From the NCBI GenBank assembly GCA_033439765.1, contig JAULSN010000003.1, forward strand, positions 3,968,001-4,032,000: a stretch of DNA of 64,000 nt. The letters run 5' to 3'. The position numbers were made by a program, and so were the translations under genes. The notes under the pieces were generated by a model, which was not told the origin of the DNA, ran no database searches, and saw only the letters and a list, made by a program, of their open reading frames with translations. Of the stretch, positions 11,601-23,209 are shown in pieces. How positions within the stretch are numbered: position 1 is the stretch's first letter; each line of letters begins with the position of its first letter. This DNA comes from Lasiosphaeria ovina. Its lineage: Eukaryota > Ascomycota > Sordariomycetes > Sordariales > Lasiosphaeriaceae.

Positions 11601-13043
11601 ATAGACTCTTCGCTTCTTGGTGGTGACGTGGAGACTGATAGAAGACGAGAGCTGTCCCAAGATACAGAGAGATTGCATCTTGGGTGTGCCGGAAACTCAA
11701 ACCTGTCTTGGAGCGCTCTGACTTCAGGTGCTCTAAAGCTTTGCGCATGAGCTCGACGTTGCTTTCATGCTCTTCGAGGTATTGTTGATATTCAGCCATC
11801 AGTCTGTACGCCAGCAGAGAGTCTGCAGTGCTGATGCCTTCTGTCATCATGAGTAGCCGGTCCTCCTCCGTCAACGGTACGTAAGTTGTCTTGGCACCGC
11901 CATCTTCGTCGTCTTCGCTTTCATCCTGAGCATCGTCGCTAGCGACGGAGGTGCTATCTTCCGGAACTTCCTTTGGAAATGGCGAAACAGTACTCGTTAG
12001 GAATCCCATCAAGACCCTGTTTAGATCACTGTCGGGGAAGAAAGAGCAGTACTGCCTGAGCACGGTGACGTCCCATTCTCCAATTTCCTTATGATCCTGC
12101 CAGTTGATTGCAATATCCCACGCGAATTTGAAGGGGTGCCTGATGATGACCATGTCGTTTGCTAGTTTCTGCACAATGTTTGCCTCTCGCTCCTTTTCCT
12201 CGCCTGGGGGCCATACTAGAAGCCGGTCATAACAGTACTGCAGCAGCTTCTCCTCGTAGGTGCGACGCAACTCGTCGTCGAATACCCAGTTGATGAGCTG
12301 CCTGAACAGGTATCCTAGCCTGCTTTGACGGTAGACTTCTCGTTTTACTTCGACTGTGACGTCGTTGATACGGGCACCAATCCTGGTTCGCCGCTCGCCA
12401 ATCAGGGTGTTGATGCGCTTCTTCTCGTCTGTCTCAACGATCTGAGCCTGAATCTCGTATGTCCGTGAGGGCCTGGGGAGGCGGCCCTCGAGCGCCTGGT
12501 AGATGGGGCTCCCGGGCAAAATGAGATCGAGGGCTTCGACATACTGTTGGCGCTCACCCTGAGTGCGAGCTTGGTCGATGAAGGCGTCCACAGTGACCTG
12601 GCACTTGTGCATGTCGTCGGCATCGCGGTAGATCTCGGCCAGCTTGAGAGCAGCATACTGGTACTGCTTGAGCTTCCTACCAGCCTGCCGCTGGTAGATT
12701 TTGATAAGGCCCTGCCATGCCTGACTGTCGGCAGGCTTGAGAGCAGTGGCGGCAAGGAAGGTAGTCTCGGCCTCATCGGGCTTGTTCTTCTTGTCCAACG
12801 CGAAGGCGAGGAAGAGTTGGCTACGGAAAGACAGGTCAGGCGGGCCGGCACGATGTGATGGAACACGAGAGACGAGGGGCAAAACATAAATAAAAGAATA
12901 CACGATACATACGCTTGATAGCTCTTGGCGTCTTTTTGGAGAACGGTATTCGCAGCTTCAATGGCAGCATCCCATTTCTGCTGCTTAACGGCGTCGGCAG
13001 CTGCTCTCAGCAGTGCTTTCGTGCTCACTCCCGTGTTCGACAT
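8644..13043 (-). CDS. SKI3: Ski3, TPR scaffold of the Ski complex, two exons
   Basis: Tetratricopeptide scaffold of the Ski2-Ski3-Ski8 complex, which feeds RNA into the cytoplasmic exosome for 3'-5' decay and non-stop mRNA surveillance. Exon 1 is 12913-13043, the intron 12821-12912 (donor GTATGT, acceptor CGTAG), exon 2 8644-12820; product 1,435 aa. Splicing joins ...AKSYQA to QLFLAFALD, making a continuous first TPR pair. TPR-like signatures recur through the whole protein, for example YDEAINFLERAL, YAPAYTSLGVYYADY, YHAWVGLGESYHGSG and HAWTNLGTLSL. An acidic low-complexity stretch (DESEDDEDGG) lies at about residue 345. The length matches the family. It is divergent from UTP22 across 431 bp. 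Confidence 0.94.
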
Positions 13044-13474
13044 CGCGAAGCTGCACCAAATGGTGGCTAGTGATTGGCAGTTAAAAGGAAAAAGAAGACG
13101 CGCTCATGGCTGGCACATCTTTTTTGCTCGAAGCCTTGACAAACGCGACCGACATGCATCCAAAGGCACAGAGCTCAGGTAAATGTCCCTGGGGAAAGAA
13201 AGTGTGGGGTAATGACGAGAAGGAAGGTGTCTCCACTATCACCTATCATCTTATCACCCCGCACAAGCCTGCCGGATAACGGCAAACCATATTCCTTTAG
13301 TGTCCTTTTGATGGTCGGGAGGAAAAAAAAAAAAAGCCGAGAAGATCATTGGGCGAGCACCCAATTCCGCACCAGACCTGGCAACCCACAGCAAAACTTC
13401 AAGGCCGCCAATTCAAGTACTCTGGAAGTCAGTCGCAACCCATCACCTACCGGGCAACGCCAGCTGCAGCCAAA
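13044..13474. promoter_or_regulatory. Divergent promoter, SKI3/UTP22
   Basis: A 431-bp interval between divergent starts, with an A-tract at 13322-13335. No other element was identified. Confidence 0.4.
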
Positions 13475-16400
13475 ATGGAGTCGACACCTCCAAAGAGGCG
13501 GAAACTGGACCATGGGGACGGGAGCGCCGACAAGGTTCTCTTTTCAGGCGCGTCCACCCGATTTTCGAGGTCGAGAGCCTTCATTCTCGAGGCCGAAGAG
13601 CTGCTCGAAGAAGTTCGCCTAGACCATACGGTTACCTTGGAGGGCGTAGATGATCTGCTCCACAGGATCAAAGGCATAGTCGAAGCTATCAAGCCACACG
13701 AGCCTCGTCTAGTAAGGCAGCCAGCAAACGAACCAAGACTAGTCGGCGACTCCCAGCTAACCTCGTGCTAGATTATCGAAGCAGCATCGAAGCTCGAGAA
13801 AAAATCCCGAATCATAGTCCCATTTCCCGAGCCGCGCCCTAAGGACGATTCGCACCTTAAAGTCTCGTTTACCAAGCCGCCGCAGTTCAATGTCGTCGGC
13901 AGCTATGTCTCCAAAACCATGGCCAAGACCCAGAAGGCGCACGCCGTGGACATGGTCGTCGTCATGCCTGCCGAGATATTCCAAGACAAGGACTATCTCG
14001 ATCTGAGGTACTTCCACAAACGGGCGTACTACCTGGCTGTTCTTGCTACAGCTCTGCAAAAGGACCTCGGCGGCGAAGCTCGCCTATCATTCGAGAATCT
14101 CAACGGAAACCCCCTCAGTCCCATCCTATCCATTCAACCCAAGATCCCCACAAAGGTCTCGAAAAATGGACCTAAAGTCTCAGACAGCACCGAGGCTAGC
14201 GGCCCGCTGGATTACAGGATACAAGTTATACCATGCTCGCCGGACGCGCTCTTCCCTAAGGCCAAGCTTCACATCGGAGCCGCTCTACTCCGCAAGGCCT
14301 GCGAAGAGGCCGCAGACGTCTCCCCGCAGTCCTCCCCGTTCTACAACTCAACACTGACCGCGGAGGGCTGCTTTCTACCCTACTTGCGGGTTATGCGACA
14401 GACGGAGAAGAAATGCGCTGCCTTTAAGAATGCCTGTATCTTGGGACGGGTTTGGTTGCAGCAACGAGGCTTTGATGGTAGCATTCCTGACGGCGGATTT
14501 GGACACTTTGAATGGGCATTGCTGTTGGCGCTTTTGCTGCAGAGTGACAGAAGCGGAAATGCGACTCTATCCGCCTCCCTCAGCAGCACGCAGCTCTTCA
14601 AAGCGCTCATCCAGTTCTTGTCGGCGACCAATTTTGCCGAAACCCCCATTGTCCTGGGCAACGGGAATGAAGATGTGAACTCTGCCACTCAGGCCTGTCC
14701 TGTTATTTATGATTCTTTTCGCCAGCTGAACATTGCGTTCAAAATGAGCCCGTGGTCTGCTGCTCTCTTGCACCGGCATGCCAAGTGGACCCGGGCCGTT
14801 CTGAGCAATAATGCCGTCGACCAATTCAATCCGACCTTCATTCTCAAGGCCGACATTCCCCTGCACAACTTCGACTTCATAGCCCGCCTCAACTACGATG
14901 GCTCGTCTATAGAGGCGCCGGGCACTGATTCTCGAGGCAGGGTCTGGAGATTCGGCGAGAAGGTGTACAGGGTCTTGAAGAAGGCGTTGGCGGACAGCGA
15001 GCTGGGCGAAAGGGCACGTTTGATTCACATCAAAACCCCTGAGAGTTCGTCTTGGCCGCTCACAGGCAGTCCGGATCTGAAGGGTATCGCCACCCTGGAA
15101 GTTGGCATTCTTTTTGATACAGTCAACATGGCTCGCACAGTTGATCGAGGCCCCTCAGCAGGGCCAACTACCGAGGAGAAAGAGGAGTGTGAAAATTTTC
15201 GTCAATTCTGGGGTGAGAAATCAGAGCTCCGCCGCTTTGAACGGGACAGTATCCGTGAAACCTTGATATGGACGTCGACCTCGCCCTTTGGTCTCTGTGA
15301 AGAAATCGTGCGGTATATCCTCAAGCTGCACACGGGGATCGGCCATATACACCAAGAACTGACAGTCTACGGCGACGGTCTCTCAGACCTGATTCCCTTG
15401 AAATCTACCGACACAGCTATGTTCAATGCGGCCAGGAAGGCCTTTAGCACCTTTGAGCAAGACCTTCGCGAGCTGGATAACCTACCGCTCCATGTCCGAC
15501 AATTGGCACCCATTTGCGCCGAGCTCCGCCACACTTCAATCAAGCCCCCATCTCTCGAACCTCACAAATCAAAATCTGGACCGCAGCCCATGGAAACTAT
15601 CATATCGTTTGAGGCATCGGGAAAATGGCCCGAAAACATCGTTGCAATTCAGCGAACAAAGGTGGCATTCCTTCTTATGATTGGGAGTCTTCTAGAGAAG
15701 AGCAAGGTCGGCCAAGTGAAGACGTATCTTGGGCTAGAGGATGCCAAGTATGAGTCCGAGAACCTTGCTTTCCTCGACGTCGTCTATGATTCCGGGGCAT
15801 CGTTCCGCCTATGCATACACAGTGATCTTGAGGAGACACTCCTGGAACGCCAAGTCAAAGACAAAACACTGGAGCAACATATTCGGTCTAAGGCGACTAC
15901 GATGCTGGCAAAGTTCAGGCGCCTTTACACGAATCTGCCTCTACATAACCAAGCGATGACCACCTTTGCCACGCGTTTCCCGGCTTTCTCTCCATCAGTC
16001 CGACTGGTGAAGCACTGGTTCAACGCCCACAAGCTGTCGTGCCATTTCACGGACGAATTCCTCGAGCTTGCTGTGCTCCACGTCTTCTTATCTCCCTATC
16101 CGTGGGATGCTCCATCGAGTGCCAGCACAGGCTTCTTGAGGACATTACTCTTCCTTGCGCATTGGGACTGGCGTTCTGACCCACTGATAGTCGACACAAG
16201 CGGCGACATGTCAGCAGCCGATCGAGTTGCTATGGAAACGCGCCTAGAAGCGTGGCGCAAACTTGATCCAAACATGAACCACACCGTCCTTTTTGTTGCC
16301 ACAGGGCAGGAATCGAACGGGATTGCATACACGGTGCTCGCCGGAGAAGCCAAGCCCTCGAAAGTAGTGGCGGCGCGGATGACAGCACTGGCTAAGAGCG

Positions 16401-16942
16401 CTTGCCGCGTAATCAGGGAGCAGGACGTGTCCCTTGATGCTAGAAGGCTCTTTGTCCCATCTTTGAATGATTATGATGTCTTGATTCGTCTCAACGGAAA
16501 GACCATCAAGAATGCGTCAATAACATATATCACAGGGGAGAGCGAGGAGAGCAAGAGCACAGGACGCTCAAAGTTCAAGAACTTGGATGAGAGAACCGGC
16601 CAAGACCCTCTACCCCTCGCCCAGCATCCTGCCGAAGTCTTCCTGAACCAGCTGAATGCTGCTTACTCTGGCCCACTGGTGTTTTTCCGTGGTGTAATGC
16701 GAGACACCACTATTGGGGCAATTTGGAATCCCCAGATGCAGAGGCGCAGTTTCAAGGTGAATCTCCCTACTTCGTACAAGCCTGTTGGACGTGAACCAAG
16801 CCAGAAGGTTAGCTTGACTGGAATGGAAGACAACTCTGAAGAACACGAAGAGGTTCTTGTTGTAAATAAAGAGGCAATCTTGGCGGAGATTGCACGGATA
16901 GGGGCTGAGTTGATCGAGAGCATCGATGTGAAGGGGCAGTAA
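13475..16942 (+). CDS. UTP22: Utp22/Nrap U3 snoRNP-associated protein, two exons
   Basis: Nrap/Utp22 family member of the small-subunit processome (UTP-C module), needed for 18S pre-rRNA processing in the nucleolus. Exon 1 is 13475-13711, a 60-nt intron 13712-13771 (donor GTAAGG, acceptor GCTAG), exon 2 13772-16942; product 1,135 aa. The start MESTPPKRRKLDH contains a basic nuclear-localisation-like cluster. The conserved N-terminal nucleotidyltransferase-like block is visible as VDMVVVMPAEIFQDKDYLD followed by RYFHKRAYYLAVLA. HFEWALLLALLL and LVKHWFNAHKLSCHF are further family-typical segments. It converges on ASF1 (354 bp between stops). Confidence 0.93.
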
Positions 16943-17296
16943 TTGTTAGGGGCTAGCAGTAAACCAAGCCCAAGCATTTAACTTTTACATTTTACATACC
17001 CGTACTACGTATCAGGAAACGCAACAGAAAACTTAAACAATGAGCCTTTTTCCGTACTACAGGGGAAAAGAGAGCTCGCCTGCAGCATTACCACGACGGA
17101 GCAGATGGCCATCATTGCAAGCTTGCGACATCAGTTTTCCGTACGTTGTACACCCGTACGGGGAAATCAAATAATCTAGGGTATGATGGTCGCGACTAAA
17201 GTCATCTCGCGAAGAAAATAATGCGCGAAAACAGTGTGCCCAAAGCAAGAAATCGTGTCCAGATCCCTAGATCTCCTGGCTCTTGGTCAAACTGGA
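16943..17296. other. Convergent intergenic, UTP22/ASF1
   Basis: The 3' flanks of two converging genes. It contains AT-rich words consistent with polyadenylation signals (around 16975-17000) and no gene. Confidence 0.4.
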
Positions 17297-18375
17297 TTAC
17301 TGAACCACGACCTCCTTAGCAGCCCCCGCAGGCGCCTCCACTTTGTCGGTATCGACATCCATCTCATCGCCCTCGGCAGCCTCAGCATCGACTTCCTCTT
17401 CCTCCTCTAGCTCATCCTCACTCTCACCCTCGATATCAACGCTGCCGTCTTCCGACATCTCGTCCTCTTCGGCGCCGATTTCTGCTTCGGGCTCGCCGTT
17501 CTCGACTCCGACCATCTCGGCGTCCTTATCGACAGGCTCTGCGCCGTTGGCATCAACCGGACCAGCCTCTACGAGCTCCTCTTCCTCCTCGGCAAGCTCT
17601 TCGGCGCCATATTCATCCTCGTCGGCGACAAGATCGGCCTCGGGCTGCTCAGGAGGGAACTCAGCGGGAGCTGAGGCCTCAGAATCCCTGTAGACCCACG
17701 CGAGAGGCAGTCAGCAGCTGAAATACTTGGGGTGGTGTGCAAAGGCGCATAACACGAAATCGTTGACAACAAAGTACGTGAAATACGAAAATAGGAACAA
17801 AGGCCCAGCATACCATTTGATATTGAATCTCGTGACACGCGGCTTCTCAGCTAGCACGTTGCGGCGGATTTTCTCAATGACGGGCTTGGTGGGAGGGTCG
17901 TTGACCAGCTCCTCGCTATCATACTCATTGTTGACGTAATAGCCGACGCGCACGAACTCGCGGCCGTCGTAAGCGCATGTCAGGAGGATCACCGTGACGC
18001 CCAGAAGCTCGTCGGTAGGGATGCGCTTAGTGTTGGGAGGGTCGGCCTCGAACACAAATTTGTTGATACCCACGGGGATCGGGCCCACCAGAAGCGAGTC
18101 GAGTTCTTGATCGTAGTTGTCTGACTGCGCCGAGCCAACGTAGGTGAGCTTCCACTCGAGGTCTGCCCTCGGGAATTCATGGTCAGCGTAGGCATTGGGA
18201 CCAGTGGGGAGGGGTGAGGAGGCGCGATGCAGAACAATGCAAGGCGAGGGGGCACACGCAGCGCACCTTTCTCCAGCTGCTCGAGGCATTCAAACGTGAT
18301 CTCGAACTCGTATTTGTCCGTGAACCGAGCGGGGTTGTTCAAGACGCTGACCCCAAGGAGAGATACGACAGACAT
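17297..18375 (-). CDS. ASF1: Asf1 histone H3-H4 chaperone, three exons
   Basis: Histone chaperone that hands H3-H4 dimers to CAF-1 and HIRA during replication-coupled and independent nucleosome assembly. Exons 18267-18375, 17814-18162, 17297-17687; introns of 104 and 126 nt. The product is 282 aa. The invariant core starts [16 protein letters not shown] and continues with [22 protein letters not shown] (joined across intron 1), [18 protein letters not shown] and [17 protein letters not shown]. Splicing of intron 2 gives NIKWDSEA, closing the Ig-like core near residue 153. The rest is a very acidic tail (runs of E and D, about residues 175-270), longer than the core strictly needs but typical of fungal orthologues. 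Confidence 0.95.
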
Positions 18376-19763
18376 CTTGACGGTGCTTCGTGAGAGATCA
18401 CTGGAGGATATTCGACAGTGACGGGCTGACTTGTGCAAGGGCTTGGTATTTAAGCTGTTACACAGCTGGATTGTGAAGTGTTTTTCGGTCGCGTCCTTTC
18501 TTTGCCCAGCAGAAGTGCAAAAGAAAAGAGGTGGGAGAAAAATAGAGGCAAAGGGAGACGGTGGTGGCGGTGGTGTTGTGGGAAAGCGCTAACAAGTTTT
18601 GTTTGTTGTGGACGCCGTCGCTTTAATCCGTAAGATGATGGTCGAAGGCGGCGACAGGCTGCCCGCGCTTCTGGGCATCCAAGTGCGTGTCGCGGTCTGG
18701 AGAGTTTTCGAGTCGCGTAAATTGGAATTAAAGCCAAAGCAAAAGCGCGTTGAGCGGGGGCAGGGGCAGGGGCCCCGCCCACCCCCCCACCTATGCCCAC
18801 CCCGCCTGGCGCCAAAAAACGACTCAGCTCCCGGTCACCGTGGACTTTTCCTTCGCCTTCGGTGTAAGGTACATACTTACCTAGATGACTATAGGCAAAG
18901 AACGACCGAGTCCGATCCCTATTACGCTGCAAGCTTATTGAGATTTGGGCAAGTGGCCCCCCACATTGAAATATCCCCAAACCATTTCTCAAAGTAGTGT
19001 TTTGAGCACGTAGATGAATATTAGATTGTCTAGTCTGGACATTGAGGCCCAATTGGGTTTAGACGCAGTTGTTTTCACCTGTGCGGATCTGCGACACCGC
19101 CACGACAGAAAAGATTTGAGCCACACTTCTGGTTAAGATTTAACAGTGGAGACAGTCAAGCCTTGTCCCCAGCCACGATCTGCATCCTGGTCTTGCCTGT
19201 TCTGGACAGCCAAGCTTCGACGCTCCATAGTTTCTCTTTTTTCGAGAGAGCCATCGCAACCATCATTCAGCCTGCCGAGCAAGAACTGGGAGAGTATAGC
19301 TTACCACAGCATCGTTGGGCGTGCAGCGTCGAGACCGCTAATATTCTCGGATCGGGTTCTTTGTTCCACGGCTGTCCCTTTCTTTCAACATCCAGCATGC
19401 AGCACCCGCTTCGCATCGCCAGTCGTTAGATCCTTTGCGACGCGGGCCTTCGCGCCCCAAGCATTCGCTTCCGACAACTCCCCGTTGTCGCTGTTCTGTT
19501 CTCTTAAACGTGCCAATTCAGCCATCTTCTATCCTCTTACGCGCCTTCGACCTTCTAACGCGTCGCCGATCGAGGCGCTCGAAAATCTTCAGCCAACTGT
19601 CGATTGCCTCTGTCGCCTTAGCCATCAAAACACACGCCGCCTGCTGCTCACCTCAACGTGTGTCGCTCTCCAGGTGTCGTTTTTCTTCGGTTTCCTAGCT
19701 GAAAACACTACACCCAGTCGCGGCGAGCCGTCGTCTCACGCGCGGGGACGATTGATTCCCACG
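18376..19763. promoter_or_regulatory. Divergent promoter/leader region, ASF1/RNA14
   Basis: 1.39 kb between divergent starts. A G-rich patch lies at 18755-18790. The right half (19146-19763) is open in the RNA14 frame for 206 codons with no ATG until the assigned start; see findings. No independent gene was recognised. Confidence 0.4.
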
Positions 19764-22700
19764 ATGGCCGAGTACGACCCTGGTCGCCAGGGTGCTTGGG
19801 AAGATAATGAGGGCTTTGGGGTGACAGATGGCGACGACCAGCAAGATCATATTCAGCATAGCACCCTTGAAGATCAAGCAGAATATTCCGTTAACCCAGC
19901 CCCTCATGCTCCTGGTGACCTTCCATCTCCTGATGGTGCCACCAACGATGTGGGTGACTACGATCCAGCATCAGTCGCTTCTGCCCCGGCTCATGATCTC
20001 ACCCCCAATATGGCTGTTCATCCGGGCCCTCTCAAGCCTTCTCCCCAACCCGTTACGAAGAAGCCGCGGACTGCTGGGGGTTTCATAGACGATTCTTCAG
20101 ACGACGAGCCGTCTGGGCCTTCTGTTCCGGCCTCTCCTCTTCAATCCCCTCCAAATACTAAAGACTCTGCAATCACCCCTTCCACTGCACCTCCTGCTAC
20201 TCAGGCGACTGCGGCCGCGGCTACCCCTATGGAAAGGATTGGGAACGGCTCGGTAGCTGCTCCCTCCCCTCCACCACCCGCCCCTGGCTTTGCTCAACGA
20301 GCCCCTCTTGACAGAATAACCGCTCTCGAGGATCGCATCAGGGATGACACGAGGGGCGCTTTGGACGCTTGGACGTCGCTGATTGCCGAGCATCGGGCGA
20401 GGAATAATGTCCAAGAATTGAGACAGGTTTATGATCGCTTCTTCGCCATTTTCCCCCAAGCAGTTAGTGGGACCCTGGTTCGTGCCTTGATGTGTAGAAG
20501 TGAGGCTAACCACCACGTAGGCTGACGTCTGGGCCTCATACCTGGAGATGGAGTTGGCCATGAATAACTTCCCCGAAGCGGAGCGAATATTTAGCAAATG
20601 TCTCTTAAGCACCCCCAACGTCAACCTGTGGACCAAGTATCTTGACTACATCCGCCGCCGAAACGACCTCAACGACGGCTCTGGACATGCCCGTCAGACC
20701 GTCTCACAGGCATACGAATTCGTGATCGACAACATTGGCCTGGACAAGGATTCCGGTAAAATCTGGACCGAATACATCCAGTTCATCAAATTTGGGCCTG
20801 GAGTGGTTGGAGGAAATCAGTGGCAGGACCAGCAGAAGATGGACCAGCTGCGCAGGGCTTACCAACGGGCAATTTGCGTTCCCATGGCTCACGTCAACGC
20901 CTTGTGGAAAGAATATGACCAGTTCGAGATGAGTCTCAACAAGTTGACCGGTCGCAAGTACCTTGCTGAGAAATCCGCTTCGTATATGTCAGCCAAGAGC
21001 GCCAACACGGCGCTCGATAACATCACCCGGGGCTTGCAGAGGACAAATCTCCCACACCTTCCACCGATGCCCGGGTTCGACGGCGATCAGGAGTACATGG
21101 AGCAGGTCAAGATCTGGAAAAGGTGGGTCGAGTGGGAGAAGTCTGACCCCTTGGAACTGAACGACGACAAGGAGCAACCTGGCCTCTACCAGAAACGCAT
21201 CCTCTATGCCTATAATCAGGCTTTGATGGCTTTACGATTCTGGCCCGAGATGTGGGTCGATGCCGCCCAGTGGTGTTTCGACAACGACATCACGACCACG
21301 GACAACAAGACTCCGCGAGATGGTAACACCAACGGTCTGGAGTTTCTCATCAGGGGTATTGAAGCGAACCCAGAGAGCGTTTTGCTAGCTTTGAAGCACG
21401 CCGACCACATCGAGTCGACGTACCCGGCGGAGGAAAGTGATGACGCCAAGATTGCCCGGGGACAGGCTGTGCGAGCTCCATATGACAAAGTCTTGGATAC
21501 GTTATACGGCATCATCCAAGCCGTTAAAGATCGGGAAGCGGCTCAAATTGCCATGGTCGAGGAATCATCTGTTGGCCATGCCAAAGCAGAAGATGAAGAA
21601 GACGGCGAAGAAGCTGGGACTCCCGACATGATAACAAAAGATCGGAATGACCACAAGATCAAGGCTATTCAACAGGGAGCCGCTATGCAAACCCAAGTGA
21701 TCTCCCGCACCATCTCCTTTGTCTGGATTGCCTTGATCCGCGCAATGCGTCGGATTCAAGGGAAGGGCAAGCCTGGCACAGCTCTTGGGGGCATGCGGCA
21801 AGCATTCACAGATGCTCGCCAACGTGGCCGTCTCACCAGCGATGTATACGCCGCCGTGGCGCAGCTGGAATGGACGATATATAAAGAGGCTGCAGGAGGC
21901 AAAATCTTTGATCGCGGCGCCAAACTCTTTCCCGAGGACGAAAACTTTACTCTGGAGAACATCAAGTATCTCCATTCACGAGATGACTTTACTAGTAAGC
22001 GTGCTCAGCGCGGCCCTTCATAAGCGGACGGGCTTTTGGTCTAACAATCTCCTAGATGCTCGAGTCCTCTTCGAAACTGTAGTCAATCGCCTCACCCAAA
22101 AGCCCGAATTGGTCCACAAGGCCAAGCCTCTGTATGCCTACTTTCACAAGTATGAGTCGCAGTTTGGAGAACTGGCCCAAATTGCCAAGTTGGAAAAGCG
22201 CATGGCCGAGCTCTTCCCCGAAGACCCAACTCTTTCGCATTTCAACGCCCGGTACTCGAGCGATAAATTTGACCCCATCGCAACGCGCATCGTCGTATCT
22301 CCTGCGACACAGCTCAAATCCAAGCAACTGATGCCTTCGATCGAACAAGCCAATTCGATGCCCAACTCACCTCGCCCGCAACCATTCGTCACGCAAAATA
22401 GCCCTCGCCCTCAGTTCCTTCAAGCTACCAACTCTCCAAAGAGGCCACTACCCATCGACGACTTCGACGAGCCTAACCCGCCGCGAAAGATGCAGCGCAA
22501 TGATTACCACGAATTCCAGCGTGGCGCGTCGCCTCTCAAGGGAGCTGCTGGTCGCCGACTGGATCAGCAACGTCGAATGCAAGGCCAGGGTGCTGCCTCG
22601 TACAGTGCCGCTCCTGCCCCAATCGCCCGAGATATCACATTCCTCCTCAGTCAGATCCCACGAGCGGAGACATATGACTACCATCGCATAAATACCGGGA

Positions 22701-23209
22701 AAATGATTGGGCTTCTGCGCGATACCGCGGTGCCAGATTATGGGGTGTGGAAAATCAATAGGGACGAGCCGGGGAACCCAGCTCTTCGCGGAGGCCATGC
22801 TCCATCACACAACCGACAAGCCTCTACCGAGTATCCTTTGCAGTATGGCTTCCAGAACCGCGACTCGCCTGCTCCCCCAGGCCGTCCAATCAGTCCGTAT
22901 ACCGGATCCCGCTTGACGTCCGGCTCTGCTACTTATAGGCAAACATCTGTGCGGCCGGGATCTAGCGGGTCCTACGAGCCGCCACCTGCTGCATACTCAC
23001 AACAAGGCATTCCGCAGTCACAGGCTCCCTATACTCACATGTCGCAAGCAGCACCTCAGGGGCAATTCGAGGGTAATGTTTGGCCCGCCTACAGTGCGCC
23101 TGCTTCTGCTCCTGCACCTCCTGCCATACAACAGAACTACGGGGCGCCGCCACCGATGGGGTATGGCCAAGCTGCACCTCAGCAGGCTTTCCCACGGTAT
23201 CCCTATTGA
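19764..23209 (+). CDS. RNA14: Rna14, CFIA mRNA 3'-end processing factor, three exons
   Basis: HAT-repeat scaffold of cleavage factor IA, which with Rna15, Pcf11 and Clp1 directs cleavage and polyadenylation of pre-mRNA. Exons 19764-20462, 20521-21994, 22056-23209; introns of 58 nt (donor GTTAGT) and 61 nt (donor GTAAGC). The product is 1,108 aa. The first 150 residues are low-complexity Pro/Ser/Thr. HAT repeats begin about residue 185 (DDTRGALDAWTSLI) and include VWASYLEMELAMNNFPEAERI, interrupted only by intron 1, WTKYLDYIRRRN, MAHVNALWKEYDQFE and RILYAYNQALMALRFWPEMW. The last 300 residues are Pro/Gln/Ser/Ala-rich and probably disordered, with the Rna15-binding monkeytail segment expected there. 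The start was chosen as the first ATG in frame. Confidence 0.93.
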
